DNA of 64,000 nt from Bacillota bacterium (GTDB lineage Bacteria; Bacillota; Clostridia; Christensenellales; SZUA-584). The position numbers and the translations under genes are program-made. The first letter of the stretch is position 1, and each line of letters opens with the position of its first letter. The notes under the pieces are model-generated. The model was not told the origin of the DNA. It did not search any database and was given only the letters and a program-made list of their open reading frames with translations. The stretch spans positions 62,001-126,000 of the forward strand of contig JAEYLC010000010.1 in assembly GCA_023461435.1 (NCBI GenBank), read 5' to 3'. Below, piece by piece: positions 35,301-41,563 of this stretch.

Positions 35301-35388
35301 ACTGCGCAGCTATTTCGATTTTTCCGACGAGCAGATGAAAAGCGGCTTTAACCTCTCGGACGAGCAGATGAGCAGCCTTTTCGGCTGA
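32338..35388 (+). CDS. Lamin-tail and CotH kinase domain surface protein
   Basis: About 1016 residues. An N-terminal membrane anchor (GLIVVILAAALCVGIYIL) leads to three lamin-tail-type domains beginning IINEFMASN, LLITEVMAAN and IVISEVMSSN, each with DWIELYN- or DYIEIYN-type strands. A chitobiase-like Ig module follows (AAIYYTTDGTVPT, about 530-590). The C-terminal half is a CotH kinase-like domain starting LPVISLVCNPDDLF, with VAIRISGAFSRDNQQKSF, YWGVYFMEEKR and YDMCWAFREP. CotH proteins are atypical kinases first known from spore coats; the lamin-tail array suggests surface binding. The start is TTG at 32338 after GGGGAG; a GTG at 32305 is also in frame. It stands ahead of the VTC and DUF4956 genes, a combination seen in many bacteria. 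Confidence 0.9.
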   Translation: MRALKGLIVVILAAALCVGIYILIQSEQKNTGSEPGATATAGVIINEFMASNGGCLIDDKGDNSDWIELYNPGSADVSLSGLGISDDKTSVKWAFPNVSLKAGGYVVVFASGKSETDPAGVLHTNFKLSADSGGIYLMDAAGKIFDEVEYEDQAKNVSTGRQVADLTAWVAFDSPTPGYSNDEAGVQAFQASRYAADSTLLITEVMAANKTTLTDNNGAYNDYIEIYNAGAEAVSLLGYGLSDDSQNVLDWKFPDVTIQPGAYMTVFASGEDKAATDLEKGAIHTSFGISSFNEVITLASPAGIILDQVTVSDSQADMAYVRTFDGSTYLDEWTLSSKPSPGYVNTDEGSQQFVEAHPVALGDIVISEVMSSNQDYLPEDNGETYDWIELYNRGSQTINLAGYGLTDNTGNPGKFRLPDKTLAPGEYYTVLASGLANDQSIKKNYVHTTFKLSAGGEVLALFNNDGVLQDKLNIDTLPRGLSVGRMAQQDGLFYFTQPSPGAANANPSSGFVADPKADIPAGRYDSAQTVTLSCATQGAAIYYTTDGTVPTTSSPAYTGPIPMSATGLIRARAFRDGYLDSATFTASYVIGASHTLPVISLVCNPDDLFNTQTGIYMLGPTPQLIENSTEHYEVANYLQRGKESERPASFEVFDESGKQVFRQDVAIRISGAFSRDNQQKSFSVIARSQYGKGTMEYPFFSDLPFSEYKSLVLRNGGQDQWYAKIKEATLLNLLGGQTNALMQKVKPYVVYLNGQYWGVYFMEEKRSVDFVAQHENVAEPDSINLLVGAGTSDDSRHLKNGTNEGYKALLEFIKANDMSVKANFDHVAAEFDTDSFMDVMIHEIYVANSDYYNMEFYQVLGGKWKQIFYDMCWAFREPTHSTLSLRRGDAACGSRMFNAMLAYGPWKEAFVKRFAWSMETFYTVDHFIGVIDEQANLVASEMPAERAKFTDTKKDWDAAVELMRTFAKQRPNEILKQIKSELGISGSTLRSYFDFSDEQMKSGFNLSDEQMSSLFG

Positions 35389-35452
35389 TGCATGCGGTAT
35401 ATAACGCACATAAATGTGCTTGGGTGATAATGGAAATATACGTCTAAAAGTG

Positions 35453-35481
35453 TTGTCTTTTGCATGTGAGCGTGATACAAT
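35453..35481 (+). promoter_or_regulatory. Promoter of the VTC-DUF4956 operon
   Basis: TTGTCT (35453-35458), 17 bases, TACAAT (35476-35481). The leader to the ATG at 35610 would be about 120 bases. Confidence 0.5.
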
Positions 35482-35609
35482 CATTCGTGATTATTTTACA
35501 CAAGCTTAACAATGCTGCCGATAAGAGCCGCTAGATCATGCTGCGATGACACATATCAATCCTTGTCCGCTTGCTATACGGGCGCGGGGAATTTGAGAAT
35601 AGAGGAACT

Positions 35610-36779
35610 ATGGCACGGGAAGAGGACATCTTCAGAAAACTGAAAAAGCAGACGCCGATCGCCAGACGCAAGGAAATCCAGCCCTTGTCATCACAGGATT
35701 TCAGCCGGAAAAGCAGCGTGACAAGGAGCGGCTCGCAGGGGAAGCGGGCAGCTTCCAAAGCCGCCGATCTCAGCGTCTTCTCCGATGCGTCGAAAACGAA
35801 AAAGGCCGATAAGCGCGGCGCGGCCTTGGCGAGCCGCTACAACAGCTCGCGGCAGCAGCCCGCAGCCGAGCTCAATGTATTCGGTGAAGAGACACCGGTA
35901 CAAAAGCCCGCTCCGAAAGAAACGGTTAAGACCGCGGTAAGAAGTCGGCCGTCTCAGCCCGAAAGGCTCCAGTATTCCGAGTCGGCGAGGAAGCCGCAGC
36001 CGCGCTATACCGAGCAGGAATACAGCCCGGCGGAGCGTTTGTCGCGCACCGATATCCATGATACCGATTACCTGCAGGAAACGGCGGCGAGCGGGAAGCT
36101 CAACTTCCGCCATGAGCTGAAGTTTTATATCAATTACCACGATTACGTGCTGCTGCGCAATACGATAAAGGCGCTGCTGGCTGTGGACCGCAACGCGAAC
36201 GACGACGGGCATTATCATATCCGCAGCGTGTATTTCGATGATGTGTATGAGACGGCGGTGAAGGAAAAGGTCGCGGGTTACGACGAACGGTGCAAATACA
36301 GAATACGCTTTTACAATTACAGCGACAGCGTCATCCGTTTTGAGAAGAAGATCAAGCGCGGGCAGTATATTTCCAAGGTCAGCATCGGCTTGACGCGCGA
36401 CGAAAGCGACAGCCTGATGGCGGGGGATTGCAGCGTGCTTGAGGGACGCCCGGAACCGCTCGCGAATGAAATCTATATTCAAATGAGAAACAACGCTTTG
36501 AGACCGCGCGTGATCGTGGACTACTGGCGCGAGGCGTTTGTCTCGCCGCTCGAAAACGTCCGCATCACGTTTGACAAGGATATAAAGGGCGGGCTGTGGC
36601 TCAAGGATGTCTATAGTCCTTTGGCTCCCACGATGCCGGTGCTCGACGAGGGCCTCATGGTGCTTGAGGTGAAGTTCGACCGTTATCTGCCCGAGCATAT
36701 CAGGGCGATACTCAGCAATGTGAACGGGGCGAGCAGAAGCGCCATATCAAAATATGTATTATGCAGAAAGTTTGACTAG
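35610..36779 (+). CDS. VTC-domain protein (polyphosphate polymerase-like)
   Basis: A 389-residue protein. Residues 1-155 are a basic, Ser/Gln/Arg-rich, probably disordered region. Residues 160-389 form a VTC domain, the tunnel-fold catalytic domain of yeast Vtc4, with FRHELKFYI at the start, RSVYFDD, the Arg/Lys-rich strand RCKYRIRFYNY, EKKIKRGQYISK and a late LEVKFDRYLP. These basic residues and glutamates correspond to the phosphate-tunnel and metal residues of the family, so polyphosphate synthesis from ATP is plausible but unproven. There is no membrane helix. The ATG at 35610 follows AGAGGA. It is followed 13 bases later by the DUF4956 membrane protein, its usual partner. Confidence 0.9.
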   Translation: MAREEDIFRKLKKQTPIARRKEIQPLSSQDFSRKSSVTRSGSQGKRAASKAADLSVFSDASKTKKADKRGAALASRYNSSRQQPAAELNVFGEETPVQKPAPKETVKTAVRSRPSQPERLQYSESARKPQPRYTEQEYSPAERLSRTDIHDTDYLQETAASGKLNFRHELKFYINYHDYVLLRNTIKALLAVDRNANDDGHYHIRSVYFDDVYETAVKEKVAGYDERCKYRIRFYNYSDSVIRFEKKIKRGQYISKVSIGLTRDESDSLMAGDCSVLEGRPEPLANEIYIQMRNNALRPRVIVDYWREAFVSPLENVRITFDKDIKGGLWLKDVYSPLAPTMPVLDEGLMVLEVKFDRYLPEHIRAILSNVNGASRSAISKYVLCRKFD

Positions 36780-36792
36780 GAGGATTTTTTAA

Positions 36793-37470
36793 ATGAGTGC
36801 AACGGATGTTGTAAAAAAAAGCATTCTGGATAATTTCCAGATGAGTGGTGATCTCACGCTGACGGACGCGCTGATTACTCTGGCTCTCGCGTTCGTTTTG
36901 GGCTTGTTCGTATTTCTCATCTACCGGCTCACGTTCTCGGGCGTCATATTTGTGAAGAGTTTTGGCACTTCGCTTATTATGCTCACAATGGTTACGGCGA
37001 TGATCATTATGCCGATTACGCTGAACATCGGGCTGGCGCTTGGCATGGTGGGCGCGCTGTCCATCGTCCGTTTCAGAACCGCTGTGAAGGACCCTCTCGA
37101 TACGATATTCATGTTCTGGGCTATCGCCTGCGGCATCACGCTGGGCGCTCAGCTTTACACCATCTCGTTGGTCTCCTCGGCCGCGATCGGCGTGTTCCTG
37201 CTGATCTGGAACCTGTTCAAAGCCAAAAAGAACCTGCCTTTCATGTTTGTCATCCGGTTTGACGAGGCATGCAAAAAAGAGGTACAGGCTGTGCTGCGTA
37301 AAATGCCTTCGGGCAAGCTGAAATCCAAAATCGTCTCGGAGGGCACGATTGAGCTGACCATCGAGATGAATCTGAGGGAGAATGAAGCCGGTGTCATCGA
37401 TTCGTTCTCGGCGATACCGGGCGTACACAATGCGTCGCTGATCAGCTATAAAGGCGACGTGGTTGCATAA
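36793..37470 (+). CDS. DUF4956 membrane protein
   Basis: A 225-residue protein with about four membrane helices in residues 20-145, including the family-typical ALSIVRFRTAVKDPLDTIFMFWAIACGI. A soluble C-terminal domain of about 75 residues follows (MFVIRFDEACKKEVQAVLRK to ISYKGDVVA). DUF4956 genes are regularly found next to VTC-domain and CotH genes; the function is unknown. A TAGGAGG ribosome site precedes the ATG. It may provide the membrane component or channel for the cytosolic VTC enzyme; this is inference from the pairing. Confidence 0.9.
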   Translation: MSATDVVKKSILDNFQMSGDLTLTDALITLALAFVLGLFVFLIYRLTFSGVIFVKSFGTSLIMLTMVTAMIIMPITLNIGLALGMVGALSIVRFRTAVKDPLDTIFMFWAIACGITLGAQLYTISLVSSAAIGVFLLIWNLFKAKKNLPFMFVIRFDEACKKEVQAVLRKMPSGKLKSKIVSEGTIELTIEMNLRENEAGVIDSFSAIPGVHNASLISYKGDVVA

Positions 37471-37498
37471 ATCCGCTGCACTATACATTGAAGATATC

Positions 37499-37526
37499 AA
37501 GACCGCCTCTCATCCGGGCGGTCTTT
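37499..37526 (+). terminator. Terminator after DUF4956 gene
   Basis: AAGACCGCC and GGGCGGTCTT pair around an 8-base loop, followed by TTTT. Confidence 0.8.
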
Positions 37527-37541
37527 TGACTATGGGAGGTT

Positions 37542-37874
37542 ATGATGTGGGCTTCAAACTTTATCGCGGGAGGATTGCTGCTTGTTCTTGGCATACTCAT
37601 ACGCGCATTCAACTTGAGCGGACTCATCGCGGGATATAACACGGCCTCGCCCGAAAAGAAAGCCAAGGTCAACGAGAGGGCGCTCACGCGCTTTGTCGGG
37701 ATGATGCTTGTTTTTTCGGGCGCAGTCCTGATCGTTGGCGGCGTTTTCGTCGCGCTTGACGTACTATCGTTTTATATGATGGCTGTTTCGTGGTCTCTTT
37801 TCTTTGTGATCATCATAGCCGGGCTGATTTATGTGAATCTGAGCCAGAAATTTAAAACGGGTCAAGGCCGATGA
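37542..37874 (+). CDS. Small membrane protein, DUF3784-like
   Basis: A 110-residue protein with three membrane helices. The segment LIAGYNTASPEKKAKVNERALTRFVG between the first and second helices matches the DUF3784 family pattern (AGYNT-S-E). Two in-frame ATGs (37542 and 37545) follow GGGAGG. It comes after a terminator, so it is probably transcribed separately. It faces the minus-strand unknown pair, with only six bases between stops. Function unknown. Confidence 0.8.
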   Translation: MMWASNFIAGGLLLVLGILIRAFNLSGLIAGYNTASPEKKAKVNERALTRFVGMMLVFSGAVLIVGGVFVALDVLSFYMMAVSWSLFFVIIIAGLIYVNLSQKFKTGQGR

Positions 37875-37880
37875 CGTTCT

Positions 37881-38489
37881 TCAGCGGGAGAGAAGCTGGG
37901 CAATAAAGCGGTCATTGTAGGTTTGCTTAACCTCAATATCGGTCCTCCTGATTTCCATATCGTTGTAAAAGGATGTCACCGTGAGATTGCAGGAATCCAC
38001 CGGGGTTCCCGCGCTGCCCACCGGCGACCAGTATACCGTATCGCCCGACTCGAAGGTATAGCTTTGGCCGATGTCTTTGGCGACATAATCGGGTGCGTGC
38101 CAAATGATAAGCGACCCCGAATCGGCTTGAATATGTATTTCTTGTTTATAGACAGCATTCATGTTTGATTCCACAACGAACGCATACCCCGGCAGACTGC
38201 TCATATTGGCTTGATAATCGAAAAGAAGCACGGGCGCATCAGGCTTCAGCATCGCTTCTTCCCGGTCTGAAGTAAAGGCCTTTATCACAAAGCTTCCTGA
38301 CGAGGGCGAATTGAGCAAGTCAAAGAGGAGAGGAATAACCAGCCCGAGGGCACAAATCGTAATGGCGGCGATGAGTCCCATCCACGCCCGTTTGAACATA
38401 TGCATGGAGGAAATGCGATCCTTAAGCCAAATGGACAGCGATTTTTTGTGTGCCGGGCAAGATTCGTCGGACATATATGCATGCATCAT
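37881..38489 (-). CDS. Membrane-anchored protein of an unrecognised family (paralogue 1)
   Basis: A 202-residue protein: about 33 basic and His/Cys-containing cytoplasmic residues, one membrane helix (AWMGLIAAITICALGLVIPLLF), then an extracytoplasmic domain of about 140 residues. The outside domain shares a clear motif set with the next minus-strand gene: GSLIIWHAPDYVAK, SYTFESGDTVYWSP, GTPVDSCNLTVTSF and a late QT. I do not recognise the family. The W-APDY and SGDT-YWSP patterns suggest an all-beta, Ig-like domain. GGGAGG lies six bases before the ATG at 38489. Confidence 0.8.
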   Translation of the reverse strand: MMHAYMSDESCPAHKKSLSIWLKDRISSMHMFKRAWMGLIAAITICALGLVIPLLFDLLNSPSSGSFVIKAFTSDREEAMLKPDAPVLLFDYQANMSSLPGYAFVVESNMNAVYKQEIHIQADSGSLIIWHAPDYVAKDIGQSYTFESGDTVYWSPVGSAGTPVDSCNLTVTSFYNDMEIRRTDIEVKQTYNDRFIAQLLSR

Positions 38490-38634
38490 TAAATACCTCC
38501 CGATCCGGTTGTCTCAATTAATATATATCACAAAAAGTCAGCTCAATTGCTAACTTCATGCAAAGCTTTATTTTGAGTCATGTTAATAACGTAAAAACGA
38601 AGATCAAAGAGTTTCCCGTTGCTTGATATTGCGG

Positions 38635-39291
38635 TTATTTGAGCTCGGCGGTGTAATTAAAATCCGATGTCTGACTGATCAAAACGGAAACGGCATGGGC
38701 CTGATTGTCGCTGTCGTAGGCGGTGACGGTCATATCGCATCGGGCTATGGGCGCGCCCTGATCGTCCAGCGGTGACCAGTAAATCGTGTCGCCGGAAGAA
38801 AGCACATAGGTGCTGCCGCGCTGCTTTGCGGTATAATCGGGCGCCCCCCAGGTGATGAGCGTCCCTGCGTTCACGTCGATGCGGATGCTGTCCTTGCTCA
38901 AGTCCTGACTGTCTGCGGTGACGATGAAAGGCATTCCCGGCACATCGCTTTGAGCGGGGGAGTATTCGTTGAGCTCAAGCGTCACATCCGGCTGCAATAC
39001 CGTCTCTTTCCATTCGGCGGCGTAGGCGACGACACTCAGCTCGGAATTTCCGGCGGGCACTGCCGAATTTTGCGGCTGCTCCGATACGGCGGCGGGTGGT
39101 TCTTCGGGAGGAGCAACGGCTTCGAGCAGCGAGGGCAGGGCCACCGCAATCGCGCAGATCAGCACGGCAGCGCCAATGCCTATGAACAGCCTTTTTTTTA
39201 TACCCGCGGACGCCTCGGCCCCGGAATCTTCCGGCGATACGAAATTTTCGTCCAGCGGGTCAACGGGCTTTGATAAGAGATCCTTCTTCAT
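38635..39291 (-). CDS. Membrane-anchored protein of an unrecognised family (paralogue 2)
   Basis: A 218-residue protein with an acidic cytoplasmic N-terminus (about 33 residues), a membrane helix (RLFIGIGAAVLICAIAVALPSLL), a Pro/Glu/Ala-rich linker and an extracytoplasmic domain. That domain is clearly related to paralogue 1: GTLITWGAPDYTAK, TYVLSSGDTIYWSP, GAPIARCDMTVTAY and QTSDF. The two genes lie in tandem, 145 bases apart, and probably come from a duplication. The single conserved Cys before TVT could form an intermolecular disulfide. No function can be assigned. Confidence 0.8.
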   Translation of the reverse strand: MKKDLLSKPVDPLDENFVSPEDSGAEASAGIKKRLFIGIGAAVLICAIAVALPSLLEAVAPPEEPPAAVSEQPQNSAVPAGNSELSVVAYAAEWKETVLQPDVTLELNEYSPAQSDVPGMPFIVTADSQDLSKDSIRIDVNAGTLITWGAPDYTAKQRGSTYVLSSGDTIYWSPLDDQGAPIARCDMTVTAYDSDNQAHAVSVLISQTSDFNYTAELK

Positions 39292-39438
39292 CGTTCATTC
39301 CTCCTCTTTTATCAATTCTATACGCACGGCGTCTGTCCTGCAAGCTTTTAATGCTTTCGCGCTTTTTCGACATTATACCTTAACTTTCACCGTCTATGCA
39401 AACGCACATTCGGGCAAACATACATTCTCTACCACATA

Positions 39439-39467
39439 TTGTATGGCCCAAAAACAGCGTCTACAAT
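39439..39467 (+). promoter_or_regulatory. Promoter of the dcw cluster
   Basis: TTGTAT (39439-39444), 17 bases, TACAAT (39462-39467). The leader to mraZ would be about 195 bases and include the MraZ-type repeats. Confidence 0.5.
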
Positions 39468-39541
39468 TAAAAAAATTTACTGAAATTATATTCAGATTCA
39501 AGAAGGAATTACAGCTTCGATACCGAATAGTTTTAAGCAAG

Positions 39542-39587
39542 TGGGGAAAAGTGGGTAAGAATGGTGAGGAAAACTCATCAAGTGGTG
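39542..39587 (+). promoter_or_regulatory. MraZ operator (TGGGN repeats)
   Basis: TGGGG at 39542, TGGGT at 39552 and TGGTG at 39562 are spaced exactly 10 bases apart (5-base unit plus 5-base spacer). A further TGGTG lies at 39583. MraZ is known to bind TGGGN direct repeats with 5-base spacers ahead of its own gene, so this is very probably the autoregulatory site of the cluster. Confidence 0.75.
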
Positions 39588-39668
39588 AAAAGTAGACGCC
39601 ACACCCTAAAGCCCCGGTATTGGGCGGCGAATGTCTGACGAGGCATCAAGGCTGCCGGAGGAGAGACA

Positions 39669-40103
39669 GTGCAAGGATCGCTTATCGGACGTTTTTTTCA
39701 TAGCGTCGATGAAAAAGGCCGACTCGCAGTGCCTTCAAAGCTAAGAGTCGAACTTGGCGAACCCTTTTATATCACACGTCTCAACCAAAACTGCCTGAGC
39801 GCCTTTTCGGAGGAAGAGTGGGATAAGTTTGCGGCCAAGCTCGGTGCGATTCCGCAGTCGGATGCCAAGGCTCAGTGCTATGTACGTATGATCTTCTCAG
39901 GTGCGAGCAAATGCGAGCCCGACAAGCAAGGCCGCATTCTCATCCCGCAGCAGCTTCGTGAAGAGGCGGGAATCGATAAGGAAGTCGTGATGATCGGCGC
40001 ATCCAACCGTGCCGAGATATGGGGCAAAGAGAAATGGGATGCGTATATGCTCGAAGTGGCCGGAAGCGACGCGATTGCGGGGCTTGCGGAATACGGGGTA
40101 TAA
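39669..40103 (+). CDS. mraZ: Division/cell wall cluster transcriptional repressor MraZ
   Basis: A 144-residue AbrB-like DNA-binding protein with two SpoVT-like repeats. The first contains SVDEKGRLAVPSKLR (residues about 12-27) and the second PDKQGRILIPQQLREEAG (about 84-101), each with the DxxGR-xxP signature. MraZ assembles into rings and represses the dcw operon by binding TGGGN repeats, and such repeats lie 80-125 bases upstream. The GTG start at 39669 follows GGAGGAGA. The stop is three bases ahead of rsmH. Confidence 0.95.
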   Translation: MQGSLIGRFFHSVDEKGRLAVPSKLRVELGEPFYITRLNQNCLSAFSEEEWDKFAAKLGAIPQSDAKAQCYVRMIFSGASKCEPDKQGRILIPQQLREEAGIDKEVVMIGASNRAEIWGKEKWDAYMLEVAGSDAIAGLAEYGV

Positions 40104-40106
40104 GGC

Positions 40107-41039
40107 ATGGCGCACACATCGGTGCTGCTTAGCGAAACGGTGGACGCGTTGAACCTGAAGCCTGGCATGACAGTCGTGGACGGGACGTTGGGCGGCGGCG
40201 GCCATTCGCTCGAGATACTTAAAAGAATCGTGCCGGGCGGGCGGCTGATCGGTATTGATAAGGACACTTACGCGATCGGGCAGGCCAGGGAACGGCTCAG
40301 GGATTTCACGGACGAAACGGTGTTCGTCCACAATGATTTTCGGAATATCAAAGACATACTCAGTATGCTTGATATAAATGGGATAGACGGAGCGGTGCTG
40401 GACCTTGGAGTTTCATCGTTCCAGCTGGACCAATGTAACAGGGGGTTTTCATATCATTTAGATTCAAGGCTTGACATGCGCATGAACAGAGAAGACTCGG
40501 CATGCGCCGCGGATATCGTCAACAGCTATTCGCAGCAGGACCTTGAACGAATACTGCGGGATTATGGTGAGGAAAGATGGGCAGCCAGAATCGCTTCGTT
40601 CATTGTGAGGGAACGAAGCGAGCGACCCATTGAGACCACCGGACATCTCGTTGAGGTCATTAAAAAGGCGGTTCCGAGCGGAGCACGGAAGGATGGGCCT
40701 CATCCGGGGCGCAGGACGTTTCAGGCGCTGAGGATAGAGGTCAACGGAGAATTGGACGCGATAAAAAACGCGCTGCTCCATTTCGTGGAGGCTTTAAAGC
40801 CGAACGCCCGGATCGCCGTGATTACCTTCCACTCCCTGGAAGACCGAATTGTCAAGCAGGAATTCAAACGGTTTGAGAATCCGTGCGAATGCCCCAGCGA
40901 ATTTCCGGTATGTGTCTGCGGCAAGGTGCCGATGGGCAAAGTGGTGACAAGAAAGCCGATATTGCCGTCAGACAAAGAAGTTGAGGAAAACAGCCGGTCC
41001 AGAAGCGCAAAGCTTCGCGTGTTCGAGGCGCGCGGATAG
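40107..41039 (+). CDS. rsmH: 16S rRNA (cytosine1402-N4)-methyltransferase RsmH
   Basis: A 310-residue SAM-dependent methyltransferase that modifies C1402 in the ribosomal P site. It shows the family start HTSVLLSETVDAL, the SAM motif VDGTLGGGGHS, IGIDKD, LDLGVSSFQLD, RGFSYHLDSRLDMRMN, and the C-terminal AVITFHSLEDRIVKQ. Its length equals the usual 310-315. It is the second gene of the dcw cluster, as in most bacteria. Confidence 0.96.
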   Translation: MAHTSVLLSETVDALNLKPGMTVVDGTLGGGGHSLEILKRIVPGGRLIGIDKDTYAIGQARERLRDFTDETVFVHNDFRNIKDILSMLDINGIDGAVLDLGVSSFQLDQCNRGFSYHLDSRLDMRMNREDSACAADIVNSYSQQDLERILRDYGEERWAARIASFIVRERSERPIETTGHLVEVIKKAVPSGARKDGPHPGRRTFQALRIEVNGELDAIKNALLHFVEALKPNARIAVITFHSLEDRIVKQEFKRFENPCECPSEFPVCVCGKVPMGKVVTRKPILPSDKEVEENSRSRSAKLRVFEARG

Positions 41040-41050
41040 GGGAGTGCAGC

Positions 41051-41563
41051 ATGCAGTCAGCACAAAGAAAATACGATTATGAGGTCACTCAATACCCTGC
41101 AGGAAAAAGAGTAGTCAAGATGCAGGGAAATGTCGCATATATTAGTATCGATCCTGAAAGACCTGCAACCAAAACCCGGCCGGCTGCGCATCCTGCCCGG
41201 AAAGCGCAAAGGAAGCAGCAGCCAAAGAGCAAGGCACAGGCCGCGGCAGCAGCCAGACAGCAGGCGCTGCGCCGTGAGCGCGTCCGGTCGAGGAAGAGCC
41301 TCATCTCCACGCTGTTTGTTGTGTTTGTGGCATTCTGCGCTCTGTCGCTGATGGTTTCACGCTATGCCGTGATCTGCACCATCGGCATCAGAAACAATGA
41401 GATCAAGGAAAACATTGAAGCGCTTGATGCCCAGATCGACGAGCTTTCTCTGGAAATGGAACTCAGCGACAACGTGGAAGTTGTTCAGAGCAAAGCGCAG
41501 GATGAGCTCCATATGGCATACCCGCGTCAGGATCAAAAGATATCAATGAATATGAGCGGCTGA
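41051..41563 (+). CDS. ftsL: FtsL-like septum protein
   Basis: A 170-residue bitopic protein: a long basic Ala/Gln/Arg-rich cytoplasmic part (residues 1-85), one membrane helix (LISTLFVVFVAFCALSLMV) and an extracytoplasmic coiled coil (IKENIEALDAQIDELSLEMEL). The sequence itself is poorly conserved, so the call rests on topology and position between rsmH and the PBP gene. FtsL acts with DivIC and DivIB in septal peptidoglycan control. The TGATG overlap with the next gene suggests coupling. Confidence 0.82.
   Translation: MQSAQRKYDYEVTQYPAGKRVVKMQGNVAYISIDPERPATKTRPAAHPARKAQRKQQPKSKAQAAAAARQQALRRERVRSRKSLISTLFVVFVAFCALSLMVSRYAVICTIGIRNNEIKENIEALDAQIDELSLEMELSDNVEVVQSKAQDELHMAYPRQDQKISMNMSG

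Larger units (their letters stand above)
39292..39668 (+). other. Intergenic control region of the dcw cluster
   Basis: About 377 bases between the divergent unknown gene and mraZ. It is AT-rich until 39540, then holds the MraZ-type repeats and a G-rich leader. It contains the promoter and operator listed separately. A possible reading frame across it (39176-39595) has no ribosome site and runs antisense into the neighbouring gene. Confidence 0.6.

Noticed and set aside
35691..36698. Minus-strand frame of 335 codons opposite the VTC gene
   Set aside because: Antisense to VTC motifs with no start signal.
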